64,000 bases of DNA from Bog-756 sp963753905 (lineage in GTDB: Bacteria; Actinomycetota; Acidimicrobiia; Acidimicrobiales; RAAP-2): NCBI GenBank assembly GCA_963753905.1, contig CAVWDZ010000001.1:2852001-2916000 (forward strand), read 5' to 3'. The position numbers were made by a program, and so were the translations under genes. A model generated the notes under the pieces. The model was not told where the DNA came from. It saw only the letters and a program-made list of their open reading frames with translations, and did no database searches. Shown in pieces: positions 45,546-54,853 of the stretch (the first letter of the stretch is position 1; every line of letters starts with the position of its first letter).

Positions 45546-46292
45546 ATGGGCAAGACCGTCATGATCACCGGAGCCGGCTCCGGCTTCGGGAAGGGAGCCG
45601 CCCTGGCGCTGCTCGAGCGGGGCCACGCGGTCATCGCGACGACCGAAACGGACGCGCAGGCGGCCGCCCTCCGCGCCGAGGCGCCCGAGCTCACCGTCGA
45701 GAAGCTCGACATCACCGGTGAGGACGTCCGCAACGCCGCGCAGTGGGACCTCGACGTCCTGATCGACAACGCCGGAGCCGGCCAGACCGGTCCGCTGGCC
45801 GATGTCCCCATCGACCGGGTGCGTCGGCTGTTCGACGTGAACGTCTTCGGCACCCTCGCGGTCACCCAGGCGGTCCTGCCCCGGATGGTGGCCCGCGGGT
45901 CGGGTCGGATCATCATCATGTCGTCGATCGCCGGGGTGCTGTCGGGGCCCGCCTTCGGCCCGTACTCGATGACCAAGCATGCACTCGAGGCGATGGGCAA
46001 GGCGATGCGGGCCGAGCTCGGCGGCCAGGGGATCGACGTGACCCTGCTCAACCCGGGACCGTACGGGACGGGGTTCAACGACCGGATGGCCGACTCGATG
46101 TGGGAGTGGTTCGACGAGCATTCGCTCAACGCACCGGCCACGCCCCTCTTCGAGTCGATGCGGCAGTTCGTGACCGAAGGCCAGGGTGACCCGGCCGAGG
46201 TGGTGGCGAAGCTCGTCCAGCTCACCGAGGCCGATGCGACCGAGGTCAACAACTTCGTCCCGCCGGAGCTCCGCGAGCTCGCCGGCGGCTGA
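45546..46292 (+). CDS. Short-chain dehydrogenase/reductase
   Basis: 248 residues. TGAGSGFGKGAALALLERGH (cofactor site), DNAGAGQTG, IIIMSSIAGVLSGPAFGPYS followed by MTKHALEAM (Tyr-x3-Lys), all normal. Acidic residue at the end of strand 2 (ATTETDAQ) is compatible with NAD. Converges with lhr with only one base between stops; a GGCTGATTCAGCC dyad spans the junction and may serve both as a weak terminator. Confidence 0.88.
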   Translation: MGKTVMITGAGSGFGKGAALALLERGHAVIATTETDAQAAALRAEAPELTVEKLDITGEDVRNAAQWDLDVLIDNAGAGQTGPLADVPIDRVRRLFDVNVFGTLAVTQAVLPRMVARGSGRIIIMSSIAGVLSGPAFGPYSMTKHALEAMGKAMRAELGGQGIDVTLLNPGPYGTGFNDRMADSMWEWFDEHSLNAPATPLFESMRQFVTEGQGDPAEVVAKLVQLTEADATEVNNFVPPELRELAGG

Positions 46293-46293
46293 T

Positions 46294-49200
46294 TCAGCCG
46301 GCGCGGACCGCCACCCCGCCGGCCTCGGGCAGGCCGTCCCGGTAGCGCACCTCGCGGTGGCGGACCGAGGGCACCCGCGGACCCTCGAGCACTCCCCCGG
46401 TCAGATTGAGCGGATCGGCGCCGGCCACGGTGACCTCGGCGCCCAGTGAGGGGTCCCTCCGCACATCGGACAGCAGCGCGGCCGCGTCCGGCGACGCGTA
46501 CTGCTCGCCCGAGAGCCCGGCCACGAAGCGTCCGCCCAACGCCTGGCCGCGGGCCTCGAGCCGCCGCAGGGCACGGATGACCTCGCGCCAGGGGAGCCGG
46601 TACGACTCCCTGCCCCAGAGCTCCCAGCACACCACGCCCCACCGCGCGAGCAGCTGCCATGCCACCGCTTCGGCCAGCTCCTCGGCAGGCGGTCCGCCGA
46701 CCGCACTCCCGCCTGATCCGTCCGCATCGGGCAACAGCGACCAGCGCCCCTCGCCCACCCCGGTGCCGACCGCGGCGCGCCGGCGCCCGAGAGCCGCAAG
46801 GCGGGTGCGGGGGTGGCCGCGCCCCGAGCTGGCGCGCGTCCGCGAGGACAGCAGTGACCGCACGGCCGAGTAGGCGTCGGCGGTCACGAGGCCGCGGGCC
46901 ACCAGGTCCCAGAGGCCCTCGTCTGCGTCGCTCCCGAGCCGACCGGTCGCTGGGGCCAGCTCGGACCGGAAACAGGCGCCGCGCTCACGGAGGAGGGACA
47001 GTACCTCGGCGGCGGCGCCGTGGACCGGCTCGGTGGGACCCTCCCCGGTGCGCACCGCGGCCAGCATCCAGGGCATGTCCTCGCGGGTCACGATGGCGAG
47101 GGGGGTGGCGGGCGACGGCGTCGCCGACCCCCGCCGCGCGGCCGGGTCGGCTGCAGTGCCGTCATCGGAGGGCCCGGGCCCGGGCCGCGGTGTCAAGCGC
47201 CCCCAGGTCACCTCGCCGGAGAGGCAGAGCTCGTCGAGCCAGCGCGGGTCGTAGCCGGACACGCGGGCCGCCAGCACCTGGTGCTCCCATTCGCCGGCGG
47301 CGACTTCGATGCCCTGGAGCTGCTCGATGACCGAGAGCAGTCCGGCCCTGCCCTCCGCCTGGGTCCCCGCGGCGACGTGTTGCCAGCAGGCGAGGAACCG
47401 GACCAGCTCGCTGATGGTGGCGGGTTCCACCCGACGACGGCGCTGACTGCGACTCGCGCCGTGGAGCCGCACCAGGAGATGGCGCGCGCACCAGCGTCCG
47501 TCGGGGAGGGCGATCGCCGACCCCGCCGCCTCGAGACGGGCCAGCCCCGTGCGGGCGCGGCCCACCGTGAGCGGCGCACCGCGCACCGATCCGGTCGGCA
47601 GCTCCGCCTCGGAGACCAGCTGTTCCACCGTGACCGGCCCGGCGACCTCGAGGTGGCCCCCGACGCACTCGGCGAGCGCTTCGTCGGCACCGACCATCGG
47701 GTCCGCAAGGGAGGCCACCAGCTCCTCGGCCCACGCCCGCCGCTCGGTGGGGGCCCATGCGGATCCGATCACGACCACCCGACCGTCCCGCGCGAGCTCG
47801 TCGAACCAGCACTGCCAGGCGGCTACCGGACGGGCGAGCACGAGCGAGAGGAGCAGGTCGTGCAGTTCGTCGGCGCTGCGCGGCTGCGGTCTCACCTGCT
47901 CGAGCACCTCGGCCGCCGCGGCGCGATCGAGTGGCCCGAGCTCGGCGGGATCGACGGGAAAACCCGGTGGGAGCCCGGACGGGCCTGAGGCCGCAAGCCC
48001 TCGGGGCACCGGCACCGCCCGGGTCCGCCGCTCCTCGAGCGGTGCCCCGTCGAGGAAGGTGAAGGGCTTGCCGGTGAGGATGCCGTGCGAGAGGGGGGAG
48101 GGCTCGATCGATTCGACGCAGTGCACCGCCACCCTGCCCGACTCGAGATCCTCGAGCAGCGCCACCAGCCCGGCGGCGTCGAGTGGCTCGGTCAGGCAGT
48201 CCTCGATCGTCTGGCGGACGAGGACGTGGTCGGGCACCCCGACCGGGCCCGGCGCGGCGTTCTCCTGGCAGGCGGCCAGTGCCGGCCAGGCCGCGGCCAA
48301 CAGGTCGTCGGCCTCCATCCGCTGCAGGTGGATCGGTCGCCGCTTGCCACCCCGCGACCGCGGCACGATCAGGGCGCGAGTGAGGTTCCACCGCCACCTG
48401 GCACCCAGCATCGGATGAGGTAGGACCGCCTGGGTGAGCACCTCGACCGCGGTCCGGCTCGACAGCATCCGAGGGACGTCGGGGAGGGGGAAGCTGTGCT
48501 GCGGTCCGAGTGAGATGACGACGGTGTCGTCGTCGGCGGCGGCTTGGAGCTCGAAGTCGAACGAGACACAGAACCGCTTGCGGAGCGCGAGGCCGAGTGC
48601 CCGGTTGATCCGTCCGCCGTAGGGGGCGTGCACGATGAGCTGGGATCCCTCGACCTCGTCGAAGACCCGTTCGATGACCATGCGGTCCCGGGTCGGAAGC
48701 GCGCCGAGGGCGGCGAGTCCCGCGCCGAGATAGGCCGCCACCTGGGCGGCCACCGCCTCGGAGACGCCGGCCCGATCCCTGATCAGCGCTCGGGTTCCCT
48801 CGCCGTCTCCGGCCGCAAGGAGCGGTTCGACCGCAGCCCGGAGATCGCTCACCTCCTCGGAGAGCTCGGCGGTGCGCGCCGGAGCCTCCCCCAGCCAGAA
48901 CGGGATGGTCGGCGGGAGGTCCCCCGCGTCGGACACCCGGACCACCCCGGTCTCGACCTTCTTGACCCGCCAGGAGTGGGTTCCGAGCAGGAAGATGTCA
49001 CCGGCCGTGGCCTCGACCGCGAAGTCCTCGTGGACCGAGCCCACGGTGGTCCCCTCGGGATCCAGCACGACCCGGTACTCCCCCGTCTCGGGGATTGCGC
49101 CGCCGCTGGTGAGTGCCGCCAGGCGGGCGCCGCGCCGGGCGCGGAGCCGCCCGTTGACACCATCGTGGTGGAGGTGGGCACCGCGCCGACCGCGCCCGGT

Positions 49201-50862
49201 GGTGATGCCCCACGAGACGAGGTCGACCACCTCGTCGAAGACCTCGCGGGTCAACGCGCCGTACGGGGCGGCTCCTCGCACCAGGTCGAACAGGTCGTCG
49301 ACATCGCACTCCTCGGCGGCCGCGACCTCGGCCACGAGCTGTTGGGCGAGGACGTCCAGTGGCGCAACCGGCGGGTGGAGCTCGTCGAGGTGCCCGGCAC
49401 GCACCCCGGCCAGGAGCGCGGTGCACTCGACCAGCTCGTCGCGGGTGAGCGGGTAGAGGCGGCCGGCAGGGGTTCCCTCCAGGTGGTGGTTGGCGCGACC
49501 GACCCGCTGGAGGAAGGTGCCGATGGCCCGCGGGGAGCCGATCTGACAGACCAGCTCGACGGGTCCGACGTCGATCCCGAGCTCGAGCGAGGCGGTGGCA
49601 ACGAGTGCACGCAGGTCCCCCGCCCGGAGGCGCTGCTCGACGATCCGGCGGCGCGCCGCCGAGAGGCTCCCGTGATGGGCGGCCACCTGCAGGGCCGCGT
49701 CGATCGGATCGCTGTCGCGGGCCGGTCGCGGGCGGGCCCCGTCCGGAGTGCCCTGCCCGTCCGGAGCGGCATCCGGAGCATCCTCGTCGGCCGCACCGAG
49801 CCGAAGCGAGAGCTGGTGGGCGATCCGTTCGGCCATCTTGCGGGTGTTGACGAAGACGAGCGTGGTCCGGTGGTCGAGAACGTGGTCGGCGATCCGGTCG
49901 AGCACATCACCGAGCTGGGCCCCGCTGGCCACCGATTCGAGCTCGCTGTCCGGGAGCTCGATCGAGACGTCGAGGTCCCGGGCGTGGCCGCAGTCGACGA
50001 TCGTGGTCGGGCGCGTCGAGGGATCGGAGCCCGAGAGGAGGCGCGCCACCACCGCGAGGGGACGTTGGGTGGCCGACAGCCCGATCCGCTGCACCCTGCC
50101 GCCGTGGGCCTCGACCAGGTGGGTCAACCGCTCGAGGGTCAGGGCCAGATGGGCCCCGCGCTTGTCCCGGGCCAGGGTGTGGACCTCGTCGACGATGAGC
50201 GTGTGGACACCGGTCAGGATCGCCCGCGACGAGGCCGCGGTCAGGAGGAGATAGAGCGACTCCGGGGTCGTGACGAGAAGGTCCGGCGGCGACCGGCGCA
50301 TCGCCGCGCGTTCGGCCGCGGGGGTGTCGCCGGTGCGCACGGCCAGCGAGAGGTCCGGCGCGGGCAGCCCGAGCCGTACAGCTTCCGCCGAGATACCCGC
50401 GAGGGGAACCTCGAGGTTCTCCTGGACGTCGACCGCGAGGGCGCGCAGCGGCGAGACGTAGATCACGCCGGGACCGGCCGGGCGGGTGGTCGCCGGAACG
50501 GCCGCGGCGTCGACGATGGGCAGGAGCGGCGGACGCTCCGCCGTCACCGCATGCGCGCGATAGGCGGCGTCGATCGCCACGAGGAAGCCGGTCAGGGTCT
50601 TGCCGGTGCCGGTGGGCGACGCCACCAGGACGTCGCGCCCCTCCTGGATCCGGGGCCAGGCCGAGCGCTGGGGCAGGGTCGGGCCGGCGGGGAAGCGCCG
50701 GTGGAACCAGCTGGCGACCGCCGGATGGAACGTGCGGAGGATCGAGTCCGCCGGCAGGTTGTCGAGGCGGGCTGCGCCTTCGGCCGACACCGCATCCGGC
50801 GCAGGAGGGCCCGCCGCGGGGGGCCCGGTCCCAGCCGGCTCGGCGCGCGCTGTAATGACCAC
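46294..50862 (-). CDS. lhr: Lhr-type ATP-dependent DNA helicase
   Basis: 1522 residues, the long Lhr form. Superfamily 2 core: Walker A VASPTGTGKTLTGFLVA, motif Ia YVSPLRALAVDVQENL, DEVH box LIVDEVHTLARDKRG, SAT motif GLSATQRP, motif IV LVFVNTRKMAE, motif VI FLQRVGRANHH. This is followed by the winged-helix and Lhr-core domains (FDFELQAAADDDTVVISLGP) and a long C-terminal extension common in actinobacteria. A 3'-5' translocase for RNA:DNA hybrids linked to DNA repair. The start is the GTG at 50862 (VVITARAEPAG); longer frames to 50985 lack support. No nuclease partner gene is adjacent. Confidence 0.93.
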   Translation of the reverse strand: MVITARAEPAGTGPPAAGPPAPDAVSAEGAARLDNLPADSILRTFHPAVASWFHRRFPAGPTLPQRSAWPRIQEGRDVLVASPTGTGKTLTGFLVAIDAAYRAHAVTAERPPLLPIVDAAAVPATTRPAGPGVIYVSPLRALAVDVQENLEVPLAGISAEAVRLGLPAPDLSLAVRTGDTPAAERAAMRRSPPDLLVTTPESLYLLLTAASSRAILTGVHTLIVDEVHTLARDKRGAHLALTLERLTHLVEAHGGRVQRIGLSATQRPLAVVARLLSGSDPSTRPTTIVDCGHARDLDVSIELPDSELESVASGAQLGDVLDRIADHVLDHRTTLVFVNTRKMAERIAHQLSLRLGAADEDAPDAAPDGQGTPDGARPRPARDSDPIDAALQVAAHHGSLSAARRRIVEQRLRAGDLRALVATASLELGIDVGPVELVCQIGSPRAIGTFLQRVGRANHHLEGTPAGRLYPLTRDELVECTALLAGVRAGHLDELHPPVAPLDVLAQQLVAEVAAAEECDVDDLFDLVRGAAPYGALTREVFDEVVDLVSWGITTGRGRRGAHLHHDGVNGRLRARRGARLAALTSGGAIPETGEYRVVLDPEGTTVGSVHEDFAVEATAGDIFLLGTHSWRVKKVETGVVRVSDAGDLPPTIPFWLGEAPARTAELSEEVSDLRAAVEPLLAAGDGEGTRALIRDRAGVSEAVAAQVAAYLGAGLAALGALPTRDRMVIERVFDEVEGSQLIVHAPYGGRINRALGLALRKRFCVSFDFELQAAADDDTVVISLGPQHSFPLPDVPRMLSSRTAVEVLTQAVLPHPMLGARWRWNLTRALIVPRSRGGKRRPIHLQRMEADDLLAAAWPALAACQENAAPGPVGVPDHVLVRQTIEDCLTEPLDAAGLVALLEDLESGRVAVHCVESIEPSPLSHGILTGKPFTFLDGAPLEERRTRAVPVPRGLAASGPSGLPPGFPVDPAELGPLDRAAAAEVLEQVRPQPRSADELHDLLLSLVLARPVAAWQCWFDELARDGRVVVIGSAWAPTERRAWAEELVASLADPMVGADEALAECVGGHLEVAGPVTVEQLVSEAELPTGSVRGAPLTVGRARTGLARLEAAGSAIALPDGRWCARHLLVRLHGASRSQRRRRVEPATISELVRFLACWQHVAAGTQAEGRAGLLSVIEQLQGIEVAAGEWEHQVLAARVSGYDPRWLDELCLSGEVTWGRLTPRPGPGPSDDGTAADPAARRGSATPSPATPLAIVTREDMPWMLAAVRTGEGPTEPVHGAAAEVLSLLRERGACFRSELAPATGRLGSDADEGLWDLVARGLVTADAYSAVRSLLSSRTRASSGRGHPRTRLAALGRRRAAVGTGVGEGRWSLLPDADGSGGSAVGGPPAEELAEAVAWQLLARWGVVCWELWGRESYRLPWREVIRALRRLEARGQALGGRFVAGLSGEQYASPDAAALLSDVRRDPSLGAEVTVAGADPLNLTGGVLEGPRVPSVRHREVRYRDGLPEAGGVAVRAG

Positions 50863-51095
50863 GAGTGCAGTCCACCCTAGAGGTGTGACGACCCGCCCCG
50901 CCCGGCCTGGGCGCCGGCCTGCTGGCGGGTCACGAGGCCGCCGGATGCGCCCGCTCGGGCCTCGGGCCGGCCTGCCCGGCCCCACCCACTGCCTCTCTGG
51001 CTCTCGGTAATGGGGCTCTGAGCAGGCAAAAGAGGAAAACTGAACAATTGATCGAGAAATCGCTCAAGTTGGGGTCCGCCGGTGCCGATAGGGGG

Positions 51096-51914
51096 TCAGC
51101 GGGGACGGAGCCCCGGGTGGCTCCTCGCCACGATCGGCACGAGCACCCGCCGCGGCGAGATCCCGGCCACCGCGGCCGTGACCCGGTTGGCCGCTCCCGG
51201 GACGACGACCGCGCGGTTGCCGTCCATTCCCTTGACCGCCGCCCTGGCGACGTCGCCGGCGGACACCCACATGATCTTCGGCAAGGCAGACGTGTCGCCC
51301 TCGTCGAACCCGGCGGCTTCAGCGAACCCGGTCTCGACCGGGCCCGGGCAGAGGGCGGTCACCGTGACCCCGTGTGGACGCAGCTCCTCGCGGATGGCGT
51401 AGCTGTACGAGAGGACGAACGCCTTCGCCGCCGCGTATGCGGCCTGCCCGGGAATCGGCTGGAAGGCGGCGGTCGACGCCACGTTGAGCACGACGCCGCT
51501 CCGGCGCTCGACCATTCCGGGGAGGAAGAGCGAGCAGAGATGGGCGACCGCCTCGACATCGGTTCGGATCAGGGCCACCTCCCGCGCGGGGTCGGACCGG
51601 TGGACCGGGCCCACCGTCGAGAATCCGGCATTGTTGACGAGGACGTTGACGGCCAGGCCACGCTCCTCGATGACGTCGGGCAACGAGGCTCGAGCCGCCT
51701 CGTCGGCGAGGTCGGCGGCGATGACCTCCGTGCGCACGCCGTGGTCCGCGGCCAGGGCCCCGGCCAGGGACCGGAGCTTCGACTCGGAGCGGGCGACCAG
51801 GGTCACCCCGAGGCCGCGGGCCGCCAGCAGTGCTGCGATCTCCTCACCGATGCCGGACGAGGCGCCGGTCACCAGACAGGTCCGATCCGGACGGGGGGCG
51901 GGAATGCTGCTCAT
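51096..51914 (-). CDS. Short-chain dehydrogenase/reductase (DltE-like)
   Basis: 272 residues. CLVTGASSGIGEEIAALLAA, NNAGFSTVG, LNVASTAAFQPIPGQAAYAA followed by AKAFVLSYS (Tyr-x3-Lys), and CPGPVETGF: a complete DltE/Sdr-type enzyme with Arg after strand 2 (LVARSESKL) favouring NADP. The C-terminus is basic. ATG start. Substrate unknown. Confidence 0.88.
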   Translation of the reverse strand: MSSIPAPRPDRTCLVTGASSGIGEEIAALLAARGLGVTLVARSESKLRSLAGALAADHGVRTEVIAADLADEAARASLPDVIEERGLAVNVLVNNAGFSTVGPVHRSDPAREVALIRTDVEAVAHLCSLFLPGMVERRSGVVLNVASTAAFQPIPGQAAYAAAKAFVLSYSYAIREELRPHGVTVTALCPGPVETGFAEAAGFDEGDTSALPKIMWVSAGDVARAAVKGMDGNRAVVVPGAANRVTAAVAGISPRRVLVPIVARSHPGLRPR

Positions 51915-51978
51915 GGATGGAGCGTAGGCCCGTCACCGGGAGCGCCGCTCCGGCACCTTCCCCTCATCCGGCCGCAGC

Positions 51979-53190
51979 TCAGACCTGGCCGGGCGTGCTG
52001 TAGACGGCGCGCGCCCGGTACCGGAGCGGGGGTTCGTCGAGCTCCTCCAGAAGGTGCGCGACCCACCCGGCCACGCGCGCCACGGTGAAGATGGTCTGTC
52101 CGGCATCCGGGGGGAGCCCGGCCGCCCAGACGACAGCGGCCAGTCCGAGGTCGACGTTGGGCGGGGGGAGGTCGGCCCCGGCCGCGAGGTCGACGAGGGA
52201 GTGGAGCAGCGCACGCTCCTCGACCGTGGCCAGGGCGCAGAAGAGGCGGTCCAGCACGCCGAAGCGGGCGTCCCCCGATTCGTAGACCGGGTGCCCGAAC
52301 CCAGGGAGGAGCTCATGGGACCGGAGCACGTCGGTCACGGCGCGTTCCACCCCGACGGCGGCCGCTTCGGTGAGCAGGCCGTGGACCACACGGCTCGCCC
52401 CCCCGTGCAGACGGCCGCCCACGGTGCCCAGCCCGGCGAGCACGACGTCGTAGGCATCTGCCCGGACCGACGCGGCCATCCGCACAGCCATCGTGGAGGT
52501 GGCCAGTTCGTGATCGGCCAACAGGACCAGCGCGGCATTGCAGGCCCGGACCAGCTCCTCGCTCGGAAAGGGACTGAGCCGCGCCGCCATCCTCCCGGCG
52601 ATCGAGTTCTCGACGACCCGCCCGCCGTCGAGGGTCAGGCGCGGCGGTGCGTCACCCGCGGACGCACCGTCGGGCGGATCCAGGGCGGCGACCATCGCGG
52701 CCACGATGCGGCGCGCGACCCGGACCACCGCCCGGGGACGCAGGTCGCCCCGGAGGGGATCGGTGCCGCCGGCCATCACGACCGCCCATCGCAGGCGGTC
52801 CCCCGCGGCCAAGTGCGGAACCGGGCCGAGGTCCGACGTCTCCCAGCGAGCCCCGTCATCCAGACCGTCGGCCTCCGCCCAGAGCAGTCCGGCCACCTCC
52901 TCGTACGAGGCGGTCGTTGCCAGGTCGACCGCAGGGATCCCCCGGTAGAGCGGCCCGCGATCGGTGAGCTGGGTGATCGCGGTGGTGATGGTGGCCATCC
53001 GGGTCTCGACGGTCTTGCCGTGGCGAGATCGCCGCGCGAGACGCTCCACATCGTCCACCGAGAACAGACTGTGCCTGCCCCCGGGTTCGGGATGCGAAAC
53101 GACAAGTCCCCGGCTCACGTAGGCATAGAGAGTGGTCACCTTGACCCCGAGGCGGCGTGCGGCCTCGTCGCTCCGGAGCATTCGATCCAT
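51979..53190 (-). CDS. Citrate-synthase-family protein fused to N-terminal HTH
   Basis: 403 residues. Residues 1-45 are a MerR/excisionase-type HTH (RSDEAARRLGVKVTTLYAYV), then FSVDDVERLARRSRHGKTVE. The rest is citrate synthase: His in LLADHELATSTMAVR, His in PGFGHPVYESGDARF, and Asp in PPNVDLGLAAVVWAAG, so the catalytic His-His-Asp triad is complete. HTH-citrate synthase proteins exist in actinobacteria, roles unknown. It may regulate its own or the divergent gene in response to acyl-CoA. ATG with GGAG and AAGGG ahead. Divergent from the CBS-citrate synthase gene. Confidence 0.87.
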   Translation of the reverse strand: MDRMLRSDEAARRLGVKVTTLYAYVSRGLVVSHPEPGGRHSLFSVDDVERLARRSRHGKTVETRMATITTAITQLTDRGPLYRGIPAVDLATTASYEEVAGLLWAEADGLDDGARWETSDLGPVPHLAAGDRLRWAVVMAGGTDPLRGDLRPRAVVRVARRIVAAMVAALDPPDGASAGDAPPRLTLDGGRVVENSIAGRMAARLSPFPSEELVRACNAALVLLADHELATSTMAVRMAASVRADAYDVVLAGLGTVGGRLHGGASRVVHGLLTEAAAVGVERAVTDVLRSHELLPGFGHPVYESGDARFGVLDRLFCALATVEERALLHSLVDLAAGADLPPPNVDLGLAAVVWAAGLPPDAGQTIFTVARVAGWVAHLLEELDEPPLRYRARAVYSTPGQV

Positions 53191-53221
53191 GGGAACCCTT
53201 CTCCTGCCTGACGCGGCGCTC

Positions 53222-53240
53222 ATATTGACTTGATCAATAT
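53222..53240. promoter_or_regulatory. Palindrome ATATTGA-CTTGA-TCAATAT between the two synthase genes
   Basis: Perfect seven-base arms around a five-base centre, AT-rich in an otherwise GC-rich region. It lies 32 bases upstream of the HTH-citrate synthase start and 94 bases upstream of the CBS-citrate synthase start. The obvious candidate binder is the HTH of the adjacent fusion protein. Confidence 0.65.
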
Positions 53241-53333
53241 TTACAAACCCTGGTCGACCTGTCCACACTGGAGACCGAGCACCAGATCGAAGCCACTGCG
53301 CGGACACCGGTCCGCCGACCGCCAGGAGGGCCC

Positions 53334-54851
53334 ATGCCGACCGCCGTCCAGGAGCTCATGTCCTCGCCACCGGTCACCTGCCCCGCCGGCATCTCGCTGG
53401 CCGAGGCGACCACCCTCATGAACGACCACCGCATCGGATCGCTGGTGGTGACCGACGCCGACCGGGTGGTCGGGATCCTGACCGAGCGCGACCTCCTGCG
53501 GGCCGCGGCCGGGCGCGCCGACCCGACGCACGAGGCGGTGCGCCGGTGGATGACCGCCGACCCCGACGTCCTCGGCCCGCGGGAGGAGGTCGGCGCCGCC
53601 TGGTCGGGTCTCACCCATCACCACTACCGGCATCTCCCGGTGGTCGACGGCGAGGACCTGGTCGGCGTGGTCTCCATCCGCGACCTGTTGACCGTGGCCC
53701 AGATCCGTCCCGCGGCCGAGCCCGGTGCGGAGGTGCCGCGGGGGCTCGAGGGGGTGGTGGTGGCCGAGACCGCGGTGGGCGATGTCCGCGGTCGCGAGGG
53801 CTTCTACCACTACCGTCAGTACGCGGCGACCGAGCTCGCCGCCGGCCGCTCGCTCGAGGACGTCTGGCAGCTCCTCTTCGACGGCGCCCTCCCCGACCGC
53901 GAGTCCTCGGTCAGGTTCACAGAGGAGGTCGGTGCGCTGCGCGACCTCCCTCCGGGCCTCGCGGCACTGCTGCCGCGGATCGCACCGCTCGGGAGCGAGC
54001 TCGACGCGTTGCGGACCGCTGTCTCGCTCCTCGGGAGCGAGCTCGGTTGGGCACCGAGCCACGACACCGGTCCCGAACAGCTGCGCTCCGAGGCCCTGCG
54101 GCTGTGCGCGGTGGTGCCGACCGTGCTGACCGCGGTACACCGTCTCCGCCACGGTCTCGAACCGGTACCGCCGCGGGACGACCTCTCGTACGCGGCCAAC
54201 TACCTCTGGATGCTCCACGGCCGGGAGGCCCTCCCCTCCCACGTGCGAGCCATCGAGCAGTACCTGGTGCTGACCATCGACCACGGGTTCAACGCCTCGA
54301 CCTTCACCGCACGGGTGATCACCTCGACCGGGGCCGACCTGGCCGCGGCCCTCTGCGGCGCCATCGGGGCCCTCTCCGGTCCCCTCCACGGCGGTGCCCC
54401 GAGCAGGGCACTCGACATGCTGGACAGCATCGGCACCCCCGACCGGGCGGAGTCGTGGATCCGTGCAGCGGTGGAGCGGGGCGACCGGATCATGGGCTTC
54501 GGCCACCGTGTGTACAAGACGGACGACCCGCGTTCGCTGTTCCTGCGCGACGTGGCCCGGTCCCTCGGCGGCCCACTGGTGGACTTCGCCGAGGAGGTCG
54601 AGCGGACCGCCGTCGAGGTGCTCGCCGATCTCAAGCCGGGCCGGCAGCTCTACACCAACGTCGAGTTCTTCGCCGGCGTGGTCATGCACACCTGCGGAAT
54701 CCCCAGGGAGATGTTCACACCGACCTTCGCCTCCAGCCGGACCATCGGCTGGGCCGCCCACATCATGGAGCAGGCCGCCGACAACAGGCTCATCCGGCCG
54801 GCCACGCGCTACATCGGACCGCCCCCTCCGCAGCAGGTCCCCGCCGCCTGA
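53334..54851 (+). CDS. Citrate-synthase-family protein fused to N-terminal CBS domains
   Basis: 505 residues. Two CBS domains (about 5-60, VQELMSSPPVTCPAGISLAE; and 70-122, HYRHLPVVDGEDLVGVVSIR) are followed by a complete citrate/2-methylcitrate synthase. Active site: His317 in TIDHGFNASTF, His391 in MGFGHRVYKTDDPR, Glu444 in YTNVEFFAGVV at the catalytic Asp position, as in a known actinobacterial subfamily (NVEF). Further motifs: ASSRTIGWAAHIMEQ and LIRPATRYIGP. CBS pairs usually bind adenosine nucleotides, so activity may follow energy charge. ATG start. Ends two bases before the convergent SnoaL-like gene stop. Confidence 0.9.
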   Translation: MPTAVQELMSSPPVTCPAGISLAEATTLMNDHRIGSLVVTDADRVVGILTERDLLRAAAGRADPTHEAVRRWMTADPDVLGPREEVGAAWSGLTHHHYRHLPVVDGEDLVGVVSIRDLLTVAQIRPAAEPGAEVPRGLEGVVVAETAVGDVRGREGFYHYRQYAATELAAGRSLEDVWQLLFDGALPDRESSVRFTEEVGALRDLPPGLAALLPRIAPLGSELDALRTAVSLLGSELGWAPSHDTGPEQLRSEALRLCAVVPTVLTAVHRLRHGLEPVPPRDDLSYAANYLWMLHGREALPSHVRAIEQYLVLTIDHGFNASTFTARVITSTGADLAAALCGAIGALSGPLHGGAPSRALDMLDSIGTPDRAESWIRAAVERGDRIMGFGHRVYKTDDPRSLFLRDVARSLGGPLVDFAEEVERTAVEVLADLKPGRQLYTNVEFFAGVVMHTCGIPREMFTPTFASSRTIGWAAHIMEQAADNRLIRPATRYIGPPPPQQVPAA

Positions 54852-54853
54852 CC

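Noticed and set aside
48544..50880. 778-codon plus-strand open frame opposite lhr
   Set aside because: Shadow frame rich in Arg/Gly/Asp without motifs; lhr on the other strand is complete.
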